Assembly (NCBI GenBank): GCA_964228885.1 | Contig: CAXRCG010000301.1 | Span: 1-23,298, forward strand | DNA: 23,298 nucleotides | Origin: UBA4582 sp964228885 | GTDB lineage: Bacteria > Pseudomonadota > Gammaproteobacteria > Pseudomonadales > Azotimanducaceae | Direction: 5' to 3' | Shown here: positions 7,884 to 15,035 of the stretch, piece by piece | How the letters are laid out: the number at the start of each line of letters is the position of its first letter | Numbering within the stretch: position 1 is the stretch's first letter | Position numbers and translations under genes: made by a program | The notes under the pieces: model-generated | The model's database searches: none | Told to the model about the DNA's origin: nothing | The model's input: the letters and a program-made list of their open reading frames with translations, nothing else

Positions 7884-8695
7884 GCTTTAACTTTCCTCTA
7901 ATTTTGTCATTGGCGACGATCATTACCGGTTTAATTTGGTTGTTAGACACTATGTTTTTTCGCCCAAAGAGGCGCGCGGCTGCTGAGGTTGTGCGACTAA
8001 AGCTTGGTGGAGATAGTCCTGAGCTCGAAGCGACGACTGAGCCTCTCTTAAAGGAGCCCCTTGTCGTTGAATACTCGATATCATTTTTCCCAGTTCTGGC
8101 AATTGTGCTTGTCTTGAGATCATTTTTGTTCGAACCCTTCCAGATTCCAACCGGCTCAATGATACCAAGCTTATTAGTCGGTGATTTTATTGTTGTTAAT
8201 AAATATGCCTACGGCCTGAGACTGCCGGTATTGGGTACCAAAATATTGGATGTAGATACTCCAAAGAATGGTGAGGTGATGGTTTTTATACCGCCACACA
8301 AGGATGACTACTATATCAAGCGGGTGATCGGCATCCCGGGAGACAAGATCCGCTATGCTGATAAGACGTTATACATAAATGGCGTGGCGCAATCCCAGAA
8401 GTTCATTGCACAAATCCCACCCAACCGACCACAGTACCTCGTGTTTGAAGAAAAAATCGGTGATGAAGCACATTTGATTCACAGGAATGTGCATCGCGGC
8501 GCTGCCCCCGAGGAGTGGGTCGTTCCCGAAGGAAAATACTTTATGATGGGCGACAATCGGGATCTGAGCAGTGACAGCAGGTATTGGGGATATGCTGCTG
8601 AAGAGAATATAGTTGGAAAAGCCGTCGGTGTCTGGATGCACAAGGATCCAGGACTGTCGTTACCGACGTTTTCTAATAATCGTTGGATAAAATAA
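7880..8695 (+). CDS. lepB: Signal peptidase I
   Basis: This inner-membrane enzyme removes signal peptides from exported proteins. Two N-terminal membrane segments are visible (about 4-26 and 68-85). The catalytic domain follows, with the Ser/Lys dyad S93 (PTGSMIPSL) and K147 (YYIKRVIGIPGD) and the box E signature GDNRDLSSDSRYWG starting at 224. At 271 residues it is nearer to the Pseudomonas enzyme than to the longer E. coli one. Its ATG overlaps the lepA stop by four bases. Exported proteins encoded in this window, such as RseB and MucD, are plausible substrates. Confidence 0.98.
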   Translation: MSFNFPLILSLATIITGLIWLLDTMFFRPKRRAAAEVVRLKLGGDSPELEATTEPLLKEPLVVEYSISFFPVLAIVLVLRSFLFEPFQIPTGSMIPSLLVGDFIVVNKYAYGLRLPVLGTKILDVDTPKNGEVMVFIPPHKDDYYIKRVIGIPGDKIRYADKTLYINGVAQSQKFIAQIPPNRPQYLVFEEKIGDEAHLIHRNVHRGAAPEEWVVPEGKYFMMGDNRDLSSDSRYWGYAAEENIVGKAVGVWMHKDPGLSLPTFSNNRWIK

Positions 8696-8723
8696 ATCCG
8701 GGAGTCCCAAAGAGGATGAAACG

Positions 8724-9146
8724 ATGACTTTATTGAGCCAATTTGGTCCCAAGCATCAACGACATGTGCTGCCATTACCCATTCGACAAAGGGGTTTGAG
8801 TTTTTTTGGCTGGCTGCTTGCGATGATGGTGCTTGGCTCTCTCATCACGGTGGGTTTGAAGCTGATTCCTTCTTATATTGATCATCATACGATGTCAGGG
8901 ATACTCGACAGCGTGGCCGAGGAGCGCGGAATGGCTAGCAAGCGTCAATACGAGCTTGAAGACACGATCAAAAAGCGATTTAGGGTTAACAATATTCGCG
9001 ATTTTAACCATAAAGATAATCTTCAGATAAAAAGAGGCAAGTCTGGTGTCAAGGTGATACTCGACTACGAAGTCCGGGTTCCGCTTTTTTATAATGTGGA
9101 TCTGGTCGCCCGCTTCGATAAGTCTGTTTCGCTTAGAAACCAGTGA
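8724..9146 (+). CDS. DUF4845 single-pass membrane protein
   Basis: This small protein of 140 residues has one membrane segment (about 25-48) starting with the family-typical QRGLSFFGWLL. A soluble C-terminal part follows that reads LKLIPSYIDHHTM, then KVILDYEVRVPLFYNVDLVARFDKSV. It resembles DUF4845 proteins, which recur between lepB and rnc in gammaproteobacteria, and no biochemical role is established that I can state. A good Shine-Dalgarno (AGAGGA) lies 7 bases ahead of the ATG. Its N-terminus is about 15 residues longer than I recall for relatives. The stop overlaps the rnc GTG start by four bases, so the two are probably translationally coupled. The pattern of a short N-terminal tail plus a small outer domain suggests a periplasmic face, which is inference. 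Confidence 0.88.
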   Translation: MTLLSQFGPKHQRHVLPLPIRQRGLSFFGWLLAMMVLGSLITVGLKLIPSYIDHHTMSGILDSVAEERGMASKRQYELEDTIKKRFRVNNIRDFNHKDNLQIKRGKSGVKVILDYEVRVPLFYNVDLVARFDKSVSLRNQ

Positions 9147-9817
9147 ATCCACTCGAGCGTCTTGAGCATCGCCTAGGGTACAGTTTTAGCGATCAGCGTC
9201 TGCTGACCCGCGCCTTAACCCATCGAAGCCAGGGTGCAAGAAACTATGAGCGTTTGGAATTTCTTGGCGATGCACTTCTCGGCGTCGTCATCGCCGAAAC
9301 ATTATACAAAAAGTTTGAGACAGCAAACGAAGGTCAGCTCAGTCGCCTGCGATCGAGCATTGTGCGCAAGGAAACGCTTGCCAGGGTCGCACGCGCGCTG
9401 AAAATTGGCGAGCATTTATTATTGGGTCCTGGAGAATTGAAAAGTGGTGGTTTTAATCGCGATTCAATTCTTTCTGATGTGCTTGAGGCCATTATCGGTG
9501 GCATTTATCTCGAGGTGGGATACGACGTCGCAGCGGCGCGAATCGCCGAATGGTTTGCAGCGGAATTGGCATCGCTGTCCCTTTCCCAGACCCAGAAAGA
9601 CCCGAAAACAAGATTGCAGGAGCACCTTCAGGCTATGGCCTTGGCACCTCCAGAGTACAAGGTGATCAATGTAGAGGGGAAGTCTCACGATCAGGTATTT
9701 ACGGTGCAATGTTGCGGGTCAGAATTGGCACCTGATTTGATTGGTAGAGGTGCGAGTAGGAAAATAGCAGAGCAGAATGCCGCGACTGCGGCGTTAAAAA
9801 TGCTGCAAATCGACTGA
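9143..9817 (+). CDS. rnc: Ribonuclease III
   Basis: RNase III cleaves double-stranded RNA and processes rRNA precursors and regulatory RNAs. The endonuclease domain contains the signature ERLEFLGDALLG at residues 36-47 (E39 and D43 in the metal site) and the second acidic pair D112 and E115 in SDVLEAIIGG. A double-stranded-RNA-binding domain occupies about 152-222, from DPKTRLQEHLQ to SRKIAEQNAATAALK. At 224 residues it is of normal length. The start is GTG, overlapping the DUF4845 stop as GTGA. era follows after 60 bases, the usual order. Confidence 0.98.
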   Translation: MNPLERLEHRLGYSFSDQRLLTRALTHRSQGARNYERLEFLGDALLGVVIAETLYKKFETANEGQLSRLRSSIVRKETLARVARALKIGEHLLLGPGELKSGGFNRDSILSDVLEAIIGGIYLEVGYDVAAARIAEWFAAELASLSLSQTQKDPKTRLQEHLQAMALAPPEYKVINVEGKSHDQVFTVQCCGSELAPDLIGRGASRKIAEQNAATAALKMLQID

Positions 9818-9877
9818 CAAAACATTGCGTTTGCAAAAGACTGCACTTGACATAAATCTGGACTTGGCAGTAAGAAC

Positions 9878-10801
9878 ATGGCGAATGACATGAGTACTAA
9901 GAAAGAATCTTCTAAAACACGCTGTGGCTATGTCGCAATTGTTGGACGACCGAATGTCGGTAAGTCGACCTTGCTCAATCACATCCTGATGCAAAAAGTC
10001 AGCATTACTTCCAGTAAGCCTCAGACAACGCGCCATCAGCTGCTCGGCATCAAGACTGAGCCTGATGTGCAGATACTTTATGTTGATACACCGGGCATTC
10101 ATACTGAAGAGAAGAAAGCGATCAACCGTTACATGAACCGAAATGCTAAAAGCGTGTTGCGGGATGTAGATGTGATTGTTTTCGTTACGGATAGAACCGA
10201 ATGGAGTAAAGATGACAAACTGGTGGCGGAGCTTGTAAAACTGAGTCCGGGGCGGTTGATCGTCGCGATTAACAAGGTCGACCTGCTAAAGGATAAAACC
10301 CGGCTGTTACCGCATCTTCAGCAGCTACAGCAGATCTTTCCAGACACCGACCTTGTGCCTATTTCCGCTGAATCTGGTGACAACACCAAGCGGCTAGAGC
10401 AACTGATTGCAGGGTACTTACCCGAGAGCCCTTTCTATTTTGAGGAAGATCAAGTTACTGATCGAACCGAACGTTTTATGGTATCCGAAATCATCCGTGA
10501 AAAGATGATGCGACAGCTGGGTGAAGAATTACCTTACGCACTAACCATACAGATTGATCAGTTTAAAGATGAGGGAAAGCTCGTTCGCATTGAAGCGGTC
10601 GTATTCGTGGAAAGGGAAGGTCAGAAGATTATTTTGATTGGTAAGGGCGGAAGTCGACTAAAACGAATCGGAACCGATGCAAGAAAAGACATTGAAAAGT
10701 TGTTGGGGCGCAAGGTGATGCTTAATGTCTGGGCCAAAGTCAAGTCAGGCTGGTCCGACAGCGATAGAGCCATAAAAAGCCTAGGGTACGATGATGTCTA
10801 G
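9878..10801 (+). CDS. era: GTPase Era
   Basis: Era is an essential GTPase that binds the 3' end of 16S rRNA and assists small-subunit assembly. The GTPase domain shows G1 GRPNVGKS (23-30), the switch segment KPQTTRHQLLGI, G3 DTPG (70-73) and G4 NKVD (132-135). The C-terminal KH domain has IGKGGSRLKRIGTDARKDIE. At 307 residues it is full length. ATG 9878 is used; ATG 9890 is an alternative four codons in. The last 11 bases overlap the start of recO, which suggests translational coupling. Confidence 0.98.
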   Translation: MANDMSTKKESSKTRCGYVAIVGRPNVGKSTLLNHILMQKVSITSSKPQTTRHQLLGIKTEPDVQILYVDTPGIHTEEKKAINRYMNRNAKSVLRDVDVIVFVTDRTEWSKDDKLVAELVKLSPGRLIVAINKVDLLKDKTRLLPHLQQLQQIFPDTDLVPISAESGDNTKRLEQLIAGYLPESPFYFEEDQVTDRTERFMVSEIIREKMMRQLGEELPYALTIQIDQFKDEGKLVRIEAVVFVEREGQKIILIGKGGSRLKRIGTDARKDIEKLLGRKVMLNVWAKVKSGWSDSDRAIKSLGYDDV

Positions 10802-11555
10802 TGAGGTCAGTGGCGCTGATAGCAACGACTTCTCCGCCGCGTATGTGCTTCACACTCGAAAATATCGTGACACAAGCCTTATTGCGGAGCTTTATACACA
10901 GGCTCAGGGTCGTGTTGCGGTGGTTGCCAAGGGCGCCCGGAGTAAACGTGGGGTTAAGCAGGCGCTTTGGCAGCCCTTTACGCCCTTGCTCGTCTCCTTT
11001 GTTGGCAAGGGCGACCTCAAAACCGTGACGGGTATTGAGTTTTCGAACAGTGGCTTTAGATTAACCGGAGAGAATCTGATCATGGGTCTCTATGTGAATG
11101 AGCTGATGGTGCGTTTACTGGCGAAAAGTGATCCACTGGAAAATTTGTTTGGTGCCTACCAGAGTGTTTTAAAAGATCTGATGATTGGAGACGCAGCACA
11201 AGCTTCACTGAGAAATTTTGAGCTGTTTTTGTTAGATGCAATGGGTTACGGTATTAATTTCAACGAGACCTCGAATAGAGCGCTGATAGAGCCCAACAAG
11301 CGTTATGAGTTTCGTGCTGGAGAAGGATTTAGCCCGTTGGTCGACGTTTGGCGAGACCATCAATCAGGCGAGACCTCTAAACCAGGCGACCAGGATGATG
11401 TGGTAAGTTTTCGAGGCGAAACACTTCGTGCCATATATGAGCGGGACTTTACTGAACCCGAAGCGTTACGCTGCGCTAAAGTCATTTTGCGAACTACCTT
11501 CCATTATCTGTTAGGTGGTAAGCCGCTGAAAAGCAGAGAGTTGTTTGTCAGGTGA
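10791..11555 (+). CDS. recO: DNA repair protein RecO
   Basis: RecO helps RecR and RecF load RecA on single-stranded DNA coated with SSB. The N-terminal OB-fold (about 12-95) carries the family segment YVLHTRKYRDTSLIAELYT and then VAKGARSKRG. The helical C-terminal domain contains NFELFLLDAMGYGINF and ends LLGGKPLKSRELFVR, typical of proteobacterial RecO. Length is 254 residues. Two tandem ATGs at 10791 and 10794 both overlap the end of era. pdxJ, the usual downstream neighbour, is absent and acpS follows after only 21 bases. Confidence 0.96.
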   Translation: MMSSEVSGADSNDFSAAYVLHTRKYRDTSLIAELYTQAQGRVAVVAKGARSKRGVKQALWQPFTPLLVSFVGKGDLKTVTGIEFSNSGFRLTGENLIMGLYVNELMVRLLAKSDPLENLFGAYQSVLKDLMIGDAAQASLRNFELFLLDAMGYGINFNETSNRALIEPNKRYEFRAGEGFSPLVDVWRDHQSGETSKPGDQDDVVSFRGETLRAIYERDFTEPEALRCAKVILRTTFHYLLGGKPLKSRELFVR

Positions 11556-11576
11556 TTTAAACAAAGTGGGCACCCT

Positions 11577-11963
11577 ATGATTAAAGGAATAGGTACTGAT
11601 CTTGTCAGAACCTCACGAATCGCTAACAGTCTTGAGCGGTTCGGTGAACGTTTTGCGGAAAAAATTCTTGCTTCCGGGGAGATGACAGACTTTAAATCTT
11701 CGAATGACAAGGTGAAGTTCCTGTCTAAAAGGTTTGCTGCTAAAGAGGCGGTGGCCAAAGCGCTTGGTACGGGAATGGGGGCAGGCGTTCACTTCAAATT
11801 GATTGAGGTGACTCATAAGCCCTCCGGTTCACCAGCGGTTGTGTTGCTTGGCGCAGCGCAGGAGAGGGCTAGCAAGCTTGGTGTGACGCATGTCTATCTG
11901 TCTGTGACCGATGAAGAGGGGCTGGCTCAGGCGTTCTCGGTGATCGAGGGAGGGTCAGTTTAA
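11577..11963 (+). CDS. acpS: Holo-[acyl-carrier-protein] synthase
   Basis: AcpS transfers 4'-phosphopantetheine from coenzyme A to apo-ACP, activating fatty-acid synthesis. The N-terminal motif GIGTDLV places the metal ligand D8, and the second motif KRFAAKEAVAKALGTG has E57. The C-terminus ends LSVTDEEGLAQAFSVIE, as in the family. Length is 128 residues (family ~126). It follows recO directly, and its last 9 bases overlap the 3' end of the convergent BarA/GacS-like gene on the other strand. This leaves no room for a separate terminator. Confidence 0.97.
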   Translation: MIKGIGTDLVRTSRIANSLERFGERFAEKILASGEMTDFKSSNDKVKFLSKRFAAKEAVAKALGTGMGAGVHFKLIEVTHKPSGSPAVVLLGAAQERASKLGVTHVYLSVTDEEGLAQAFSVIEGGSV

Positions 11964-13880
11964 AATCTCCCCTTGTCCCTTATCGTCAACTTGGTTGAAG
12001 AAAGCGTTTCTGTGACTAAGATGCCATTCAATGAGTCTGTTTGCATCGTGATTCACGATTATCATCATAGCGTTAATCCCACTATCATGCTGTGTATCCG
12101 CACCAGGGTGCGCCTCGAGCACCATTCTATTTTTTAGCAACCGGTCTAATTTCTTGATCGAATCTTCAAATTTAGGAACACCGCAGCAGCAGCAAGCACC
12201 TTTGATCCTGTGCGCTATAAACCGCATTGTCGAGTAGTCCAGCTGCTGAAAAAGAATGTTCAATTGTTTAATTTCAATGGGAAGCGACTCAACCAACATT
12301 GCCATCATCTCTTTCGCCAGAGCAGGCCGGTTGTCTGCGCGAGCCAGAGATAGGTCGACGTCCACGATATTAGAGACGCCAGATTGAAGGTTGGCCAACG
12401 CCGGCTTTTTTTTGTTGCTATTTGGCTGTCTAGTTGCAGATTGATATCCAATATACTGCATCAGCACCAGCTCCGTAGTAGCTCGATCAATTGGTTTCTT
12501 ATAAATGTCATTTATGCCGTTCTCTAGCGCCTCATGATAATCGTTGGGACACAGGTTGGGCGACAATGCGATGATTGGAACGATGGAGTGGATAGAGTTT
12601 CTTATAGCGATAGATGCCTGAAACCTATTCATTCTCAGCATGTCCAGGTCCATGAACACCAAGTCAATGTGTTTGCCGAAAAGAGCGATTACTTCGGTGT
12701 CATTTGTTGCTGATGTTACATGAAAGCCTTGGAGCTCTAAAAGTGAGACAATCCGTCGAAGGGTGTGCGGGTTGTCGTCAACAACCAAAATGTTGCTACC
12801 TTCAGCGCGGGCGCGTGAAGGAAACTGTGCCACGATGTTTAGATTAACTAATAATTCACTATGCTTTATTGGATATTGTAGGGGTTTGCCGTTCGCATCT
12901 TCCCATGGTCCGCGGAAGTTGAATAGAAAGACTATTCCGGACTCGGACCATTCATCAATTTGTTGTCGCGAAATTGTTTGTTGCTCTGCGTCAAAAAAAA
13001 TGCAGTTCACGTTACCTTCTTCACTTATGATCTTCATGCCCAGGTCTTCAAATCTGTTGGATATAGCTGCTCGTCTTGCGCTATTGGTGCTAATGACGCT
13101 GCCGCTCAGGTTCGATAAATCTACCCGATTAAGTGGGCTTGATGATCGCAGAGGAACTTCAAGTGTGGACTGGTTTATATGAGCGTGACTGATTTCTAGC
13201 AGTGCCGTAAGTTGGTCGCTCTTTTCGAGAGTGTCTGGCGTAGCGAGACTGGTCGATTGACCGTGTGCGAAACAATTTCTCGAGGATTGTCTCAACAAAA
13301 TACCGTTCGGCGTATTGTTGATTTCAATCGATAGCAAATACGAAGTTAAATCAGGTGAGTTATCGTAGAATGTCGTTTGAGCTATTTGATGTAGAATGAA
13401 GTTGTATATCAGTGACGTAACAGCATCCTTGTTGGCTGTTTTATACTGTTGTTTCGTATCACGGTATTGATACAGGATGTCTACTTTGGGTTGGACCAGA
13501 GCCTTTGTTGCGAAAGCAATTGCGCGGTCGACAAGTTCCCTTACTTCGAATGGCTCATCAGGTCTGGTATTTAGCTGAGACTGGTAAATCTGATTCGATT
13601 CAAGGTGAAAGAAGCTTAACTCGTCATTAGCATTCTGCAACTTTCTTAGGGCTTTGCTGGCTGGGATTTCGTGAAAAGCGACGAGGTTGGCAAACCTGCG
13701 AATTGTTTGTAGCGGACCGTGCCTCAGTTGCTGGAAACTCTGTAGCCTTACTCGATGTGTTACCGCGTCGGTATCGTTTGTGTGCCTGCCATAAATGGGT
13801 GTGAACTTTTTTGCCCGACCGATGCGATGTTCATCCATGAGCAAATCGCCCCCATGTTTGAGAGTAATCGGATGATTCAC
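11955..13880 (-). CDS. BarA/GacS-like hybrid protein: degenerate kinase core, intact receiver and HPt domains
   Basis: In BarA/GacS the order is membrane sensor, HisKA, ATPase, pseudo-receiver, receiver and HPt. This protein has no membrane segment and starts just before the HisKA-like part. In that part (about 45-105) GPLQTIRRFANLV aligns with TPLNGIIGFTNLL, but the phospho-accepting histidine position holds Q51. The ATPase region (about 110-240) lacks the N-box asparagine (NFILHQIAQ) and shows no DxGxG box. A pseudo-receiver-like stretch follows (about 265-350). The receiver (363-478) keeps D368, D369, phospho-acceptor D411, S440 and K462. The HPt (about 505-625) keeps H557 in FIAHRIKG, next to four consecutive cysteines (563-566). 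The start is GTG 13880; ATG 13838 (M15), with GGGGG upstream, is an alternative. The frame is long and unbroken, so it is probably expressed. It lies beside cysM-rlmD-relA, the gacS neighbourhood in Pseudomonas. The likely role is a phosphorelay intermediate rather than a kinase; this is inferred. Confidence 0.82.
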   Translation of the reverse strand: MNHPITLKHGGDLLMDEHRIGRAKKFTPIYGRHTNDTDAVTHRVRLQSFQQLRHGPLQTIRRFANLVAFHEIPASKALRKLQNANDELSFFHLESNQIYQSQLNTRPDEPFEVRELVDRAIAFATKALVQPKVDILYQYRDTKQQYKTANKDAVTSLIYNFILHQIAQTTFYDNSPDLTSYLLSIEINNTPNGILLRQSSRNCFAHGQSTSLATPDTLEKSDQLTALLEISHAHINQSTLEVPLRSSSPLNRVDLSNLSGSVISTNSARRAAISNRFEDLGMKIISEEGNVNCIFFDAEQQTISRQQIDEWSESGIVFLFNFRGPWEDANGKPLQYPIKHSELLVNLNIVAQFPSRARAEGSNILVVDDNPHTLRRIVSLLELQGFHVTSATNDTEVIALFGKHIDLVFMDLDMLRMNRFQASIAIRNSIHSIVPIIALSPNLCPNDYHEALENGINDIYKKPIDRATTELVLMQYIGYQSATRQPNSNKKKPALANLQSGVSNIVDVDLSLARADNRPALAKEMMAMLVESLPIEIKQLNILFQQLDYSTMRFIAHRIKGACCCCGVPKFEDSIKKLDRLLKNRMVLEAHPGADTQHDSGINAMMIIVNHDANRLIEWHLSHRNAFFNQVDDKGQGEILN

Positions 13881-13985
13881 ACCTCATGAGCGGACCCTGT
13901 GGGCATAATTTCATTGGCGTTATTCCTGCCAAGGTCTTTGCCTCCGAATAATGTTATGACAAGGAGGAATTTACTTAGACTATCC

Positions 13986-13994
13986 TGATATTAT
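13986..13994 (+). promoter_or_regulatory. Candidate extended -10 promoter for cysM
   Basis: TGATATTAT fits the extended -10 pattern TGnTATAAT with one mismatch and lies about 60 bases upstream of the cysM ATG. No good -35 hexamer is seen at the expected distance, which extended -10 promoters can tolerate. The rest of the 175-base divergent gap (13881-14055) shows nothing else convincing. The AAGGAGG at 13961-13967 is not followed by a usable start codon. Confidence 0.33.
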
Positions 13995-14055
13995 ATGAAT
14001 TCTGTGTGACACCCTATTATCGACAGTGAACTCGCATTTTTAAAGTTAGAACCCT

Positions 14056-14961
14056 ATGAATGAGACAAATTACCCGACCATTGACGCTTTCGTTGGAAAT
14101 ACGCCTTTGGTGAAACTACAGCGTATGGGCGGTGACACGACCAACACGATATTGTTAAAACTTGAGGGGAATAATCCAGCAGGCTCTGTGAAAGATAGGC
14201 CTGCACTCAGCATGATTGTCCGGGCAGAGTTAAAGGGTGAAATATCACCAGGCGACACACTCATAGAGGCGACCAGTGGTAATACGGGCATTGCACTGGC
14301 GATGGTCGCGGCGATTAAGGGATATAAAATGGTGCTGATCATGCCATCCCATATGAGCAGTGAAAGAAAATCTGCGATGACAGCATACGGTGCAAAGTTA
14401 ATTGAGGTAACTCAAGACGAGGGTATGGAAGGTGCCCGTGATCTAGCTACTAAGATGGAGCGAGAAGGTAAAGGTAAAGTGCTTGACCAGTTCTCTAACC
14501 CTGATAACCCTAGCGCGCATTACGAAGGTACCGGGCCCGAATTAATGAAGCAGACCAACGGTAACATTACGCACTTTGTCAGTTCAATGGGAACGACAGG
14601 AACAATTATGGGCGTATCCCGGTACTTTCGAGAAGCAAAGCCAGAGGTGGAAATTATTGGCTTACAACCTGTTGAAGGCTCAGCAATCCCCGGAATCAGG
14701 AGATGGCCAGAAGCCTATTTGCCGAGCATATTTGATAGGACAATTGTTGACCGGGTTATTGATATGGATCAGTCGATAGCAGAAACCACGATGCGACGAC
14801 TGGCCGCGGAAGAGGGTGTTTTTTGCGGCGTGTCCTCTGGTGGTTCAGTGGCCGGCGCGCTTCAGATTAGCAGTGAAGTTGAGAACTCGACGATCGTCGC
14901 CATTATCTGCGATCGTGGTGATCGCTATCTTTCTACAGGTGTATTCACACCTTCAGAATGA
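14056..14961 (+). CDS. cysM: Cysteine synthase B (O-acetylserine sulfhydrylase B)
   Basis: CysM is a PLP enzyme that makes cysteine from O-acetylserine and sulfide, or S-sulfocysteine from thiosulfate. The PLP lysine is K46 in NPAGSVKDRPALSM. The substrate loop is TSGNTGIALAM (73-83), the phosphate-binding loop is SSMGTTGTIMGVSR, and the C-terminal serine motif is GVSSGGSVAGAL. The sequence ICDRGDRYLSTGVF is characteristic of CysM rather than CysK, and the length (301) agrees. It precedes rlmD and relA, as in Pseudomonas. Confidence 0.97.
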   Translation: MNETNYPTIDAFVGNTPLVKLQRMGGDTTNTILLKLEGNNPAGSVKDRPALSMIVRAELKGEISPGDTLIEATSGNTGIALAMVAAIKGYKMVLIMPSHMSSERKSAMTAYGAKLIEVTQDEGMEGARDLATKMEREGKGKVLDQFSNPDNPSAHYEGTGPELMKQTNGNITHFVSSMGTTGTIMGVSRYFREAKPEVEIIGLQPVEGSAIPGIRRWPEAYLPSIFDRTIVDRVIDMDQSIAETTMRRLAAEEGVFCGVSSGGSVAGALQISSEVENSTIVAIICDRGDRYLSTGVFTPSE

Positions 14962-15035
14962 TTTCAGTCACGCCATACGTTGAGCCAAATAAAGAGCTAC
15001 CCTGATTAATCTAGTAAATGCATGTTGAGTGTTTG

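Noticed and set aside
12763..13182. Plus-strand 139-codon frame inside the BarA/GacS-like gene
   Set aside because: It is antisense to a recognisable receiver and pseudo-receiver region and has no family resemblance.
13961..13967. AAGGAGG, a very strong Shine-Dalgarno-like string upstream of cysM
   Set aside because: No ATG, GTG or TTG follows at a usable distance, and it is about 90 bases from the cysM start.
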